Numbered from the stretch's first letter, positions 1 to 12,565 are shown. The stretch is DNA of 64,000 nucleotides from Ustilago trichophora (GCA_900323505.1 OOIN01000028.1:310001-374000); one strand, 5' to 3'. Translations and numbers: made by a program. The notes: generated by a model not told the origin, from the letters alone.

Positions 1-2
1 TC

Positions 3-1763
<1,761 letters not shown>

Positions 1764-1900
1764 TGATCACCCTTCTGTTCTTACACTTCATACACTTGGT
1801 CAAAGCATCTCAATATATACCCGCACACAGACTCTTCTGATGTGACTGATGAGCAAGAGGAAGAAGTCACTGACATTACTGAGAGCGCCTAAGTTGACAC

Positions 1901-4189
1901 TCACTCGCTCTTCTGCCGCTTCCTCCGCTCCCCCTCCGACCCTTTCTGCGTCGGTGGGACGGGATCCTTCTTCTTCTTGGCCCCTTTAGCCGGAGGAGGT
2001 GCCGGTCGCTGGTCAAAAGGTACAATACCACCTTTCTCCCATTCACTCTTCAACCACTCCTTGCACCTCTCTTCCGCATCCTCGTCCAAGGCTGGCTGAT
2101 CGTATTGCCATGCCAGGACGTAGTTGTGAATCTGAGAGATGAGTCTCGGATGACATCCCAGGCATGCCGTTACTGCGTTACCATCCAATGCCGGTTTCTC
2201 TTCCGCCCGCTCGATGAGGTTCCATTGCTTGATCAGGTGCCAGAATTTGGCATACTCGCTGGCGAGAGTCACTACTTGATCTTGGACGCTTTCCAAGCTG
2301 GCCGAATCGTCTTGGAACGCATCTGTGCGCTGCCACAATTCGATAACTTCCGAGATAAACGCCATCAACAACGCCGGCTGCGGCCTAAGCGACAACAAGC
2401 TGTTCGACACATGCGTGTTTCTCAGCAGCAATCCTAGCCTCGATCTGACGCTCAGACCTGGTGGCAAGTGAAGCAGCTTATCCAGCGCTTCCGACTCGCT
2501 TCCCTGCTGCGGCTGCTCAGAGCACAACACTTTTCGGCCCAAGGGTAGCAGCTCCATACATTTGTGCAGCGAAGCGACCGGTTCCTTCAACGACTTGGTA
2601 CCAAGTTTGAGCCCATTGGCAATGACGCTCTCTCCTGCCCAGGCGAATTTGTTCTTCTTCTCTTCGTACACCAACTCCCGCAGTGGCAACAAGGCGACCG
2701 AAATCCAGAGTCGTCGACGTTCTTCCGAGGATAGAGACGTGCTGGTCCAGCTAGCCAATAGGTCTGCTGGGAGCGCGTCGAACACCGCACTGGGCAGGGG
2801 GAAGGTCGGGATCGACGAAAACGACCGAGAGAGGTCTGATTTTGAGCTTTCACTACGAGCGTCAACAATGCGCAGACTGTCGATGGGGACAGACTGGTTG
2901 ACGGGAGATGCTTCGACAGATTTGCCTTTGAGGATGGCGTCGAGAACACGGGCCGCGTTGAGCGCAACAGAGTCCGAGGCAGGCAGGCCCACATCGCTCG
3001 ATGGAGTTGCTGCAGAGGCGACGTAGAGCTTTCCTGAGGATGGTGGCGGGTGGAAGACGAGCGGGAAGAGTTCCAGTCGATGAAGCAGATAGAGTGCCAG
3101 AAGTGGGTGTGGGCCTTTGATCATTTTGTCTACTTCAATACCGAAGCGCTCCCTGGAGACTTTGCTGACTAGCGCGTCGCGGATCTGGTCCCTTCCACTC
3201 TCGACACCTTCACGACCGTGGGCTGAGATCCTTGGATCGTCGCTACTGGCAAGCTGGGCGAGGTTCGAGTCTACATCATCTGCGGCGCCGGAAATGCTGG
3301 CACCTGTGAGACAGCGAATGATGGTAGGATGCAATTCGTACGCAAACCTGCTGGAGAATCGCACGCATCTCAGCACCCTAAGCGGGTCATCCAAGAACGT
3401 CGTCAGTGGCGGAAGTGGTGTCCTGATCAACCCACTAGCAAGATCTTGCAACCCCCGACCGGTATGATCCTCCACCTGTCTCGTGTGGACATTGTAGAGC
3501 AGCGAGTTGATCGTGATGTCTCGCCTCTCCGCATCCTCCTTGGGCGTGCCAAAGGTCATTGTTGGAATCCTCGACCCTGGGTCGTACGTCTCCTTTCTGA
3601 GGTTGACAAAGTCGAGGGAAAGTCCAAGCACGCGCGCTGTAGCAGTTTCGAGGTTCTTGCTCTGTTCTGGGTTGGCAGCGATCTTGCCGATGCGACCCAT
3701 TTCCGAGCCTTCGTCGCTGAAGAATGGTGACTGAGCGAGTGGTGATGCTGCAAAAGACGACGAGGAGAGATAGTGCTTGAGGTAAAGCGCAAATGCGTTT
3801 CCCGTCAATGTAGACAGGGAGATATCGAGGTCGTCCGAGTCGCGAGAGAGAAGCTTGTCTCGGACCCAGCCACCAGCAATGCGTGCTTCACAGGGTTCAG
3901 ATGCATCTCCGCTGCGTTGTGTCGAATCAACACCTTCGATCTCGGGTCGCTCGCGTTGGATGTAGGAGCATGTCTGGTCGAGAAGCTGGCAGATGGCCTC
4001 TTCCTGCTCGGTGAGCTGGATCTGAGCTCCCTGCCTCATGGTGTATTGCAATCGCAGCTGCGATACAAGGGTGGACGAAATCGGATGGCGAAAAGAAGAT
4101 GGGATGGCTGGAGCTGTGAGAGTTGTGCTCAGGGCCCGGTGTGGAAGCAATCGTTGTCGGGACCAGGTGCAGATGCAAGTCAGAGACAT
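1901..4189 (-). CDS. CCA1: CCA tRNA nucleotidyltransferase
   Basis: Class II CCA-adding enzyme (762 aa), which builds or repairs the 3'-CCA of tRNAs. Visible motifs are GGWVRDKLL (residues 106-114), the metal-binding DLD (120-122), RRDITINSL (222-230) and the DDPLRVLRCVRFSSRF block (267-282), in the family order. The frame continues upstream to a TTG, but the first ATG is at 4189 and begins an Arg/Ser/Leu-rich stretch typical of a mitochondrial presequence. A second in-frame ATG at residue 51 (position 4039), with A at -3, starts just before the conserved region and would give a cytosolic or nuclear form, as is known for yeast CCA1. The protein is longer than yeast Cca1 because of linkers and a Lys-rich C-terminus. 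It is divergent from SEC65. Confidence 0.93.
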   Translation of the reverse strand: MSLTCICTWSRQRLLPHRALSTTLTAPAIPSSFRHPISSTLVSQLRLQYTMRQGAQIQLTEQEEAICQLLDQTCSYIQRERPEIEGVDSTQRSGDASEPCEARIAGGWVRDKLLSRDSDDLDISLSTLTGNAFALYLKHYLSSSSFAASPLAQSPFFSDEGSEMGRIGKIAANPEQSKNLETATARVLGLSLDFVNLRKETYDPGSRIPTMTFGTPKEDAERRDITINSLLYNVHTRQVEDHTGRGLQDLASGLIRTPLPPLTTFLDDPLRVLRCVRFSSRFAYELHPTIIRCLTGASISGAADDVDSNLAQLASSDDPRISAHGREGVESGRDQIRDALVSKVSRERFGIEVDKMIKGPHPLLALYLLHRLELFPLVFHPPPSSGKLYVASAATPSSDVGLPASDSVALNAARVLDAILKGKSVEASPVNQSVPIDSLRIVDARSESSKSDLSRSFSSIPTFPLPSAVFDALPADLLASWTSTSLSSEERRRLWISVALLPLRELVYEEKKNKFAWAGESVIANGLKLGTKSLKEPVASLHKCMELLPLGRKVLCSEQPQQGSESEALDKLLHLPPGLSVRSRLGLLLRNTHVSNSLLSLRPQPALLMAFISEVIELWQRTDAFQDDSASLESVQDQVVTLASEYAKFWHLIKQWNLIERAEEKPALDGNAVTACLGCHPRLISQIHNYVLAWQYDQPALDEDAEERCKEWLKSEWEKGGIVPFDQRPAPPPAKGAKKKKDPVPPTQKGSEGERRKRQKSE

Positions 4190-4194
4190 GCCAT
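4180..4194 (-). promoter_or_regulatory. Four-codon upstream ORF overlapping the CCA1 start
   Basis: On the minus strand the sequence ATGGCATGTCTCTGA contains a short reading frame (Met-Ala-Cys-Leu-stop) that starts 5 nt before the first CCA1 ATG, in another frame, and overlaps it. Ribosomes using it would miss CCA1 Met1 and could reinitiate at Met51. This assumes that the transcript starts upstream of 4194, which the sequence alone cannot show. Confidence 0.5.
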
Positions 4195-4617
4195 TCAAGC
4201 CAAGCTCGTGGCCATCGCCCAGTCACGTCTCTATCTGCTGGCGGTGTTGACTTTTGGGATTTGGCTTTGGCTGTCCCTCTTTCCACTGCTATATGAGCAG
4301 TGTTGTCGTTATCTTAGGTGGGGAGCCTGTGTGATGAAGTGGCAGGTGAGTGTCGAGGTACGGTGTCAAAAAGAGGAGCTTTGGCCTCCACAACCTTAAA
4401 GCTGCGCTCTGAGGCCTCTGAGAAATTCCACTCGCGCGGTAGAATTTCGAAGGAGATCACGTGGCGCTCCTCTTGCAGCGTCAGTCAAGCAGTCGTCCCA
4501 CATTCGACCATTCACATCGGGACACTGCATAGCTCATTCAACCGGCTGACTCTCTATCACCACCGGACAGCATCAAGAAGGCCCAAGGAAAGCCTCGCTC
4601 GCTGACAGTCATTCAAG
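4190..4617. other. Divergent promoter region CCA1 / SEC65
   Basis: Intergenic segment of about 430 bp between two divergent genes. It must hold both promoters and 5' leaders. I see no convincing coding sequence or named motif apart from the short upstream ORF of CCA1 at its left edge. Confidence 0.6.
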
Positions 4618-5856
4618 ATGCCACCCAAAGCAGCCGTAGAAGATTTCGACGATGACTTCGAGGTAAGTTCGCACCAGCCTGTCGCTATCGCAAACTGGTC
4701 AGAAGCAAGCATCTGACGACAACCCTTTGCTCTCTTCTATGGACATTTTGCGACACAGTTCGATCTTCCGACCGTCTCATCCCCCGCCGTCGCCCAGTCG
4801 CAAGCAGCTGCACCTCAAGCTGACCAGATGGCCGCCTTCCAAAAGATGATGGAGCAGATGGGCCAGGCGCCCGGCTCGGGCGACTTTGGCTCCTCCCGAC
4901 CTCCCGCCAACCTCGACGTCGCCGGAGCTAGCGGCTCCAAGGGCAAGGAAGACGGCGAACACAAGAAGTGGGTCAGCATCTACCCCATCTACTTTGACGC
5001 CAAGCGACACTACCGCAAGGGCTGCCGTCGGGTCTCCTACGAAAAGTCCAGCCCGTTCCCCACGCAGCTCTGGATCGCCAAAGCAGTCGGCCGACTCCAG
5101 CTCAAATACGTTCAGGAACCCTACAAGACGCATCCTCAGGACTGGGAGAACCCCGGTCGAGTCAAAGTGCACCTCTTCAACGAGGACGGCAGTGCGGTTG
5201 ACAGCCGATTCCCCAGCAAGAAGCAGCTCTTCGACGCCATTGCCGAGACAATCCAGCCCAATTGCGGCGGTAAGCCACCTGCGCTCGAGCCTCGCAAGAA
5301 GCGTGTTCGCCCTGCAACGATCAAGAAGCAAGCTCTCGCTGAGAACGCCAAGGCTGCTGTTGCTGGTTCGTCCACCGCTGCTGCCGATGGTGGCGCGGGA
5401 TCGTCCAAGAAGAACAAGAAGAAAGCCGCCGCCGCTGCTTCTGCTTCGGGAAGCACTGCCGGCCCTAGCAAGCCCACACTGACCAAGGAACAGCACAAGC
5501 AGATTCTCCAAGCCAAGCGCGACCCGAACCCCAACCCGATCCGAGAGCGTCTTGCGAAGATCCGTTTCCCACCCACACTCGAAGCTCGACTACCGGCGCA
5601 CTCGCCCGCAATCGAGGGTGGATTGCTCAACATGAACTTGGCCGAAGCTATGGGTGGTATGCCACCTGGCATGCCCGGCGCCGACGCACTCGGTGGACTC
5701 GGAGGTATGCTCGGCGGCATGGGCCTCGGCGGAGATGATGACGACGAGGAGGAGGCGGAAACACAGGAGGACGCGGCCGGTAAGAAGAAGGATCCCATGA
5801 ATCCGCTCAACCTGGGAAGAAGACAGAGGAAGAAGGTCGTTCGTATCGGACGTTGA
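4618..5856 (+). CDS. SEC65: Signal recognition particle subunit SRP19/Sec65
   Basis: Two exons: 4618-4662 and 4759-5856, joined across a 96-nt intron (GTAAGT...ACACAG), giving 380 aa. Exon 1 encodes only 15 acidic residues. The SRP19 domain spans about residues 86-182 and carries WVSIYPIYFDAKRHYRKGCR and the downstream LWIAKAV block, which bind the SRP RNA in this family and help assemble the particle that targets secretory proteins to the ER. The C-terminal ~200 residues are an extension: Lys/Ala-rich, then Gly/Met-rich with an acidic patch, ending in a basic tail (RRQRKKVVRIGR). Yeast Sec65 also exceeds human SRP19 in length, so this size is plausible for a fungus. The splice junction keeps phase 0. 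Confidence 0.93.
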
Positions 5857-6426
5857 GGAAACCCCGATTCAATCAGATCAAGATCCGCTCTCACTGCTGC
5901 ATATACTAGGACTCGATGAGAAGTTCGGTAGCCATAGCATGCAATGGAACCATTCTTCTTTGGCAACTCTGCTTCGCGTGGCAAGTTTGATGTTTGTGTT
6001 GCTGACCGGCAGACCAACCTTAAAGAACGTCATGGTCTCGTTGATTCGAAACGCGGTCAGAAGACAAGAGATGCGAATCTCAATTTCGCCACGTTGTGCC
6101 ATGTGCGATATGACTGGCAACGACTCATTTGATGACTTTGAGGGGTCATGCGAAGAGATGTCTTAAGAGGACGATGAGCAAGCACAAATTGAGCCGGCGG
6201 GAACTGAATCCAAACCATCGTCGTGCCGGTCAGCTTATCCGTCCATCTCAGTCATAGCCGACAGGTTGGACCCTATGATGGCATATCCGTAACCAAAAAG
6301 GTTCAACAAAAAAGATAAAAAAAAAAGAGCTTCGAAAAATCACCTTTTCTTCTCCTCGAACCTGAACGCTATGCAAACGAAGAACAGGCACTGTGGTACT
6401 TATTGTGTATTAGACCTCGAGCTAAT
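5857..6426. other. Intergenic region SEC65 to 5S rRNA
   Basis: About 570 bp holding the SEC65 3' end and the upstream flank of the 5S gene. Short open frames here have no coding features. An A-rich patch lies near 6296-6330. Confidence 0.5.
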
Positions 6427-6544
6427 ATCTGCGGCCATAGAACCTTGAAAGCACCGCATCCCGTCCGATCTGCGAAGTTAAGCAAGGTATCGCCTAGTCA
6501 GTACTGCGGTGGGGGACCACGCGGGAATCCTAGGTGCTGCAGTT
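6427..6544 (+). rRNA. 5S ribosomal RNA (single dispersed copy)
   Basis: A 118-nt gene. The core GCACCGCATCCCGTCCGATC is followed by AAGTTAAGC (box A region), CGCCTAGTCAGTACTGCGG and GGGACCACGCGGGAATCC (box C region), the conserved order of eukaryotic 5S rRNA and internal Pol III promoter. The ends pair to form helix I: 5' ATCTGCGGC with 3' GCTGCAGTT, with one T-T mismatch and one G-T wobble. It stands alone rather than inside an rDNA repeat. Confidence 0.95.
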
Positions 6545-6545
6545 C

Positions 6546-6550
6546 TTTTT
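6546..6550 (+). terminator. Pol III T-run terminator of 5S rRNA
   Basis: A run of five T directly follows the 5S gene, separated by a single C. Further T-runs follow at about 6552-6575. This is the standard RNA polymerase III stop. Confidence 0.8.
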
Positions 6551-8777
6551 CTTTCTTTTTCTCGTTTTTCCTTTTTATCCCACATTCCTTTCTCAATCAT
6601 CACCCTGGAGACGACAGGTTCATGCTTGAAAGTGTTGGGTCAGGCAGTGGTACGAATCTCGCAAAGAGACATTACAAAACACAAAAAGGAAGCGAGGACA
6701 GATATCCGATGAGATTGATTCCAAGCGAGTAGAGGAAACAGAGAGAGGGAGAGAGCGAGTGTGCGTGTGTGTTGGGGTTCGGGCTCAAAAGCCGAAAGAA
6801 AAAGGCAAGAGAGTGCGGGGTGACGTCGACGCGGGTCTTGGGATGCAGCGGAACAATGAAACCATCCGCGAGCTAGAGTTGTCAGAAGTCAAGCGTTGGA
6901 AAGCAGAAAAGAGTGCAGATGGTGGATACACTAGGCAGCTCTGTACAACAAATTGCGACCCAAAGGCCACACTGTCACCTGACCGAAAAGGTCCTCCTGT
7001 CTGAAAGCTGGTGAACAAGTCAGCTGAGCCTTTGTTCACAAGCAAGACAATGCCAAAGTGCTTGGCGGGAATGCCGTTCGGAATCGGTGCTGTCTCTGCT
7101 TGAGCTCAATGGTTGTGGCGCATGCCTGTTTCTGCTTACAGTTCTCTTTTGCGACTTCTGCGTGCGAATTCCTTTTAATGAATGAAAAGAATGGAGTCTC
7201 TTCCGATTCCGGGGTAAGTAAGCGAGCAAGCTGGGAATGCCGCCTTTTGAGTCAAGCTTTTTTCTCCTCCACCTTTTTTGAAGCTGCAAGATAGGGGTAA
7301 GGAACCTCGTGACCTTGGACACGCTCTTTAATGACTGCGATTCGTTTGCGTTCCGACGCTATATGGATGGTACTCTAGTCAAAATGACTAAGTGAGTGCA
7401 GGTGTGGAGTTGAGGATGGAGGTGCACCTTCGTCACGATGCTGCGAGGTGCGTCTCTTGGCGCATGACACAGGAACCAAGTCGCGGGAGCAGTGGATGTA
7501 TGCAACTTCATTGCTGATCCCTTCGAATGTGATAATTCATTATGATTGGAGGTGATTAGGAACAACGCATTGCTCGAGAGCGCGTTCTACCTGCCAAGCC
7601 TTCAGTCAAGAACGCAAAATGTCGCTCCGCCACGATCCTCACCTTTCTCTGCCCACTAACATACCCGCCTCGGAACGCGGTGAGTGGAAGCAATGAAGGA
7701 CGAGATCGTGATCGGCAGCAATCCAAACAACGAGGAACTGCGGAGAGCGGAACTCCGCGTGATGGTACAGCAGTAGCATTGTTCCTAGCGAAGCATTCCA
7801 AACGAGCGCGGCGGTTCCTTGCAGAGTGATAGCAAAGTGTGGGGCCGTGAGGCGATCGGCTGCCGTAGCCTGCATGAGGCACCAACTATTAGTTCGGCTG
7901 TACCTGGCCTGCTTGCCTTTGAACCCTCGGATTCACCATTCTCTTGAGCTTTCCCCCCATCAAAGCGGTGTATGTACAGTAGTTCCCAATCAACCTGGCG
8001 TTGCCGATGCCATAGTTGGTCGAACGTTCGACGCTCGTTGCGACAAGTACCAGCAGTATCTGCAAATCATACTGTATGGTCACAAAAGCACGCTGCGAGT
8101 CGGGCTTTGACTGATCAGCACAGCCAAAATGCGCGGTTTTTGCGACTCCGCGAAGTGCCTCTTGCATATCGACGGCGATCCACATGTTGGAAGTGTTGGT
8201 CTGGAGAGAGAGCAGGACGCGTGCCTCTGTGCGGTTGTGCCAAGTTCTGAAGCAAAAGATCGCATGATTTTGAAACCGCACTGCATAGAACGACAAGAAC
8301 GAGCACAAATCCATCATCATCTTGCAGCGGCACGCACCCAAACTACTATGGTAAGCGCTACTGTACCCGTCGACAACGACAACAAACATTCTTGTCTATT
8401 GACACTGAGGAGGAGCTCGTTCTGCATCACGTGTTGCGACTTCTGGTCCTGCAAAGTCGAAGCGATGAAAAGCAAAACATGCTCTCAGAGGGACACACCG
8501 GGACAGGTGACACGACAGGCGAGCGAGATTCAGTGGAGAATGCATGCTTAAGTTAGATGGTGATGGCGAGCGAGTGACTAACTTATGTCGCATCAGCCGA
8601 GCTTGGCAGGCCAAAAGAGACAGCGAGGAACAAAATGCAAACAGTGCCAAAATCTGCTCAACGCGGCATGCTTAGCCGAGCAAGGCGCCGACGGGACCAA
8701 CAGCGACCCAGTTCAACAAAGAAAGAGCAAAAGAGCGGCTGCCGACTGCAGACTGCCGCTTCTTCATCTCTTCTCGT

Positions 8778-8780
<3 letters not shown>

Positions 8781-8818
<38 letters not shown>
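8781..8818. repeat. (TG)19 microsatellite
   Basis: Uninterrupted dinucleotide repeat in non-coding DNA. Confidence 0.95.
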
Positions 8819-8819
<1 letters not shown>

Positions 8820-9436
8820 AAAAGGTGTCCAGAGCAGCGGCGGACCTTGAAATTCGGGAGAGGCATTCCAGACTCTTTGCTTGGATTTTTGTCACTCCGT
8901 CGTGATTCGGGCTAGCTACAGTAGTGTGGGCGTTCAAGTCCAGCTCCGGTCTGCAGTATTCTGTGGTGTTACACGCTGGCCCCTGAAAGAGGCATCCTTG
9001 ATATGATAGCAGAGGATGGACAGGTCAAGCTCATTCCCGACAAGGACTAGTCAAGGTCAATACGAGGCCCAAGCGATGGATGAAAGGTCCCACCTTACTT
9101 GGTGCTGAATCGGAGAAATGTCAACGAAACAATCCGATGCTCATGCGACTGAACACCGACGCAAGGAACACCATCTCATTTGGCAGATTAGAGATCCCAG
9201 CGGCGTGAGAAGTGGGCGTAGGATGGGTGCACAAAGCGTTCCGCTCCAAAACAAGTGGTGGGCGGCTAGTTGCGGGTCCACTGTGGGTCATCACACACAC
9301 ACGGTGGGGTGATGCTGGTGGGTCAAGGTCCTCAGTGAGATATAAGCCTTGCCTTGTCTTACTCTGGAGCAGAATCAGGAATGCAAAGAGAAAGCAGCGA
9401 AAAGAAAAAGAGGTAAGGATGAAATCATGCCGAAAC

Positions 9437-9450
9437 TTTTTTTTTTTTTT
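9437..9450. repeat. T14 homopolymer
   Basis: Run of 14 T in the gene-poor region. Confidence 0.9.
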
Positions 9451-9740
9451 GGCTTCTCGTCGCAAAGTGATGAGGATCATCCGGACTCGTCGAATGCCCT
9501 CTTTGTGTCTTACATACTCCAAAGCAAACAAGTCATGTTGGTGAAACCTACACCAAAATGCGGAGAGAGAGACAGAGGTATCTTGTACTGTAACATCGGC
9601 TGGTGCACATAGCCTGGCTTGGCAAATGGTCTGGCTGTCCAACGACCCTTTCAATAAGCGAGGCAAGCTTGAGGGTACGGATGACACTTTTTTTCTCTCT
9701 CTCTCTCTTTTGAGTCATGATGCGTTCTTTGATCCTCACT

Positions 9741-9773
9741 GAAAAAATAAAAATAAAATAAAAATAAATAAAA
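9741..9773. repeat. A-rich low-complexity tract
   Basis: AAAAT/AAAT-type units, visibly AT-rich against the surrounding sequence. Confidence 0.7.
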
Positions 9774-10396
9774 CAAGCTCAGTCATTCCTCTGTGCCGGC
9801 TTGGCCTGCACGTCTCCGGCTCACACTCACACAGTCACACGGTGCAGCGAGAACCCTTTTTGCAGCGAAACAGGTCGGCCGCGGTGGAGAGTTCCCGAGC
9901 CTTTCCCGCTTTTCTTTTCGTGTGGGACGTCTGTAAAAAGTGTTGGACTGTCACACTGGGCAGCCCAGCGCTTTCTCTCGAAACTCGCCTCGGTCCTCGC
10001 TCCCCTTTGTCTGTCGCTTGCTGCTGCTCACATAACCTCATTGTCAAGTGTCACCACCAAACCTTTGAAAGGGATCTTTCTTCAGACCATCATCACCATA
10101 TTGACTGCACTGCCAACGTCGCTTGCCAGTGCTTTGCTCTTGACCATCTCGAATACGTTGCAGCCAATACCAACATCGCGTCTCTATTCACTGAGCTCTA
10201 GCATCTTTCACCTTTGGCCTCGATTTCCTTCCCATATCATAACCTGGACGAGTTCGGATCAGCTACCAGCATAGATCGATACATCGGAGCCTTGCCGAAT
10301 CGCTGCTTGCGTTCTCACTCAGCTTCTGCGCCAGCCGACCTCTACCTATGCTCTGACCGCTCCACCTCAACCACTCAATCACCACTAGACGACGAC

Positions 10397-12565
10397 ATGA
10401 GCCAGTGCGCACCGGCACACGACGAGGCCGGGCCCTCGACTGGCTCATCGCGATACGATCCCATCGTTCGACGCAGTCAGACCTTCAGCTACACTTCCTC
10501 CTCCTCGACTCACTCGCGTCCTCACACCGCCGCTGCCACCTCACTCCACCAACAGCTTGCGCTTCCCATTCAGCTCAACTCCTCAGCTAGAAGAAGCTCC
10601 AACGCCATCAGCGAGCTTCGCGATCCCACCGTCAGCCCTTCCAAACGTGGAGAGACGCTCCGAGCCTACTCTCGACAGCGCCGTGTCTTTTCCGGCAATG
10701 ACAACGGTGCACCCACCAGCCCCGAGCAACTCACTCGAGGGTTGCCAACACCAGGTCCAGCTTCTCCATCGATGCGCCGTCCACACCCTTCGCGCATCTA
10801 TGCTGGTGCCGCCGGCACGTCCGACTCTCCAGGCTCTTCGCTGCTCTTCTCCAGTGGCAGCGAAGATACCGACAGCGTCAGCATCAGTCCCATGCTCACC
10901 AACCAACCCCTGGAAGCTCTCGGTGACGAAGCATCTTCTTCCATGTCGAGCACGCCGAGTCTCACTAGCCCAACTTCCACTTTGTCCCGATCCACCTCGC
11001 TCCGGTCGGCAGGTTCCGAACGTAACACGCTGATGGGCGGTACACGCTATCTCTCTCTCAACGGCTCAGCCGATCTGCCCACCACCATGGAAGCACTGTC
11101 GCCCGAGTATGGAACTTCGAATTGGACTCGTAGGGCCAGGAGATGGTCCAACTCCATGTCGCGCAGGATGAGCATCACCGCCTTGAATCAGACCATCCAC
11201 TCGACTACATCACCTTACCTCAAAGCCGGCCTCCAGGAACTCCGATCCATCTTTGACGTCGACACTCTCGGTGTTGCTGTGGATGACCATGATCATGAGA
11301 GCGATCTCGAAGGCGCTTCGCCTGCCGAACGACGCAACTTCCAGCCCAAGGAGCAGGATCGCTTGGGCCTCTTTGCAGCCTCTGCCGCCGCTGTATCGCG
11401 CGAAGGAGCCGTCTTCGAGTCCCCTGAGGCCATCTCACCCATTCTGTCGCGCCAGAGCAGCTCCGAGGACCGCGAGCTTCCAACACAGGTGCCTGCCAGC
11501 CGACCTAATATCAGCTTTAAAAGCCAGATCTACGAGGCACCCGTGGCGCACCGTCGAGCACAATCGTGGCGCAAGCACCGCAGCCTCTCCATCTCGGACC
11601 TTCCCAACCGTTCCCTGCTCACGTCAGCTGCCAACAACACCAACTCGAACATGGAACAGTCGTCCTCGTCCACCTTTTCGACTGTACGAGACGGCTCGGT
11701 ACGATCCCAGCCCGTGCGTACGCCGCTGGTGGCAGTTGGACTGGCAGCGCTCAGCGTTTCTATCATTGGCGTATGCGCCTTCGAGACCTCGATTCACCCC
11801 GACGCCGCTTCGCTTCCATTGACCGCCTTCATGCTCGCACAGTCCGTCTTTGCACTGGTCGGCATCGCGGGTCTTGCACTGCAGAAGCGCTGGGTCATTG
11901 ATCTTGCATCCCGTCTGATTCGTGCACACGTGCTCTGCCAGGTACTCACCGCACTTGCTGCACTTCGCAGCTTGAGCCGCACCGCCTTCTACCGCGACCG
12001 CCTCGAGCGTCAAAGCTTCAACGGAACCGTCGCAGCCGGAGTGCTTACATCGCCTCGCTTCCTTTCAACCGCGGAACACGTGGATCCTCACATGTCGATG
12101 GTCGGCTCCTTCCGCGATCAGGTGACGTACGTGTGCGTCTTCGTCGTCCAAGCCGCACTTCCCTTGGCTTTTGTGTTTTGGGCACAGTACACGGTCGCCT
12201 CCGCTCTCAGTCGCGCCACACGCCACCTGCCTCCGTCTTCGAGCACCAACAAGCACCATCTCGAGCAGCGCCAGCAGTCGGTACCCATCGTCAAGGTTGC
12301 CAGCGCTGACGCTTTTGGCGCACCTCGCAACGAACGCATGCGATTCAACAGCGAGAATCCTTCCGTCTCGAAAGCTTCGTCCTTCAGCACCTTGGCCGGT
12401 GCCAATCAGCGGAGCGAAGGCTGGCTCGGCTTTGTTATCACCCGACTTGACGTCAACAACACCGTCTCTAATCCGCCGCCCAAATTCGAGTTGGATGCAG
12501 CGGAGCTGACCAACCGTCTCCAGACTTTGGCTCGGATTGAGACGCCAACCCAGCGAGCCGCTTAG
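10397..12565 (+). CDS. Orphan multi-pass membrane protein with long Ser-rich cytosolic part
   Basis: A 722-aa protein. The frame is open upstream to 10214, but the first ATG is at 10397, so I use that. Residues 1-440 are rich in Ser, Pro, Arg and Thr and look disordered, with many RRxS-type patches that could be phosphorylated. Four hydrophobic segments follow, at about 444-464, 474-496, 511-527 and 576-598; the last (VTYVCVFVVQAALPLAFVFW) is the clearest. The C-terminal ~120 residues are hydrophilic. I do not recognise a family. The layout resembles fungal membrane proteins with a regulated cytosolic N-terminus, but no function can be assigned. Its 3' end converges with the Nit2-like gene. 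Confidence 0.8.
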   Translation: MSQCAPAHDEAGPSTGSSRYDPIVRRSQTFSYTSSSSTHSRPHTAAATSLHQQLALPIQLNSSARRSSNAISELRDPTVSPSKRGETLRAYSRQRRVFSGNDNGAPTSPEQLTRGLPTPGPASPSMRRPHPSRIYAGAAGTSDSPGSSLLFSSGSEDTDSVSISPMLTNQPLEALGDEASSSMSSTPSLTSPTSTLSRSTSLRSAGSERNTLMGGTRYLSLNGSADLPTTMEALSPEYGTSNWTRRARRWSNSMSRRMSITALNQTIHSTTSPYLKAGLQELRSIFDVDTLGVAVDDHDHESDLEGASPAERRNFQPKEQDRLGLFAASAAAVSREGAVFESPEAISPILSRQSSSEDRELPTQVPASRPNISFKSQIYEAPVAHRRAQSWRKHRSLSISDLPNRSLLTSAANNTNSNMEQSSSSTFSTVRDGSVRSQPVRTPLVAVGLAALSVSIIGVCAFETSIHPDAASLPLTAFMLAQSVFALVGIAGLALQKRWVIDLASRLIRAHVLCQVLTALAALRSLSRTAFYRDRLERQSFNGTVAAGVLTSPRFLSTAEHVDPHMSMVGSFRDQVTYVCVFVVQAALPLAFVFWAQYTVASALSRATRHLPPSSSTNKHHLEQRQQSVPIVKVASADAFGAPRNERMRFNSENPSVSKASSFSTLAGANQRSEGWLGFVITRLDVNNTVSNPPPKFELDAAELTNRLQTLARIETPTQRAA

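Larger units (their letters stand above)
6551..10396. other. Gene-poor region of 3.8 kb
   Basis: No frame here has a recognisable domain, good start context or a convincing splice model. The longest ATG-started frame is 166 codons on the minus strand (7889-8389) and resembles nothing I know. The segment contains a (TG)19 microsatellite, a T14 run and an A-rich (AAAAT-like) tract. Its right end (about 9800-10396) is pyrimidine-rich and is probably the promoter and leader of the next gene. Confidence 0.5.

Noticed and set aside
7889..8389. 166-codon ATG-started frame on the minus strand, with other short frames beside it
   Set aside because: No family resemblance and no consistent splice to neighbouring frames. 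Kept only as a reason to check RNA-seq.
9801..10274. Hydrophobic 157-codon frame upstream of the orphan membrane protein
   Set aside because: Starts with TTG, is pyrimidine-rich leader-like sequence, and overlaps the neighbouring gene's frame only by chance.
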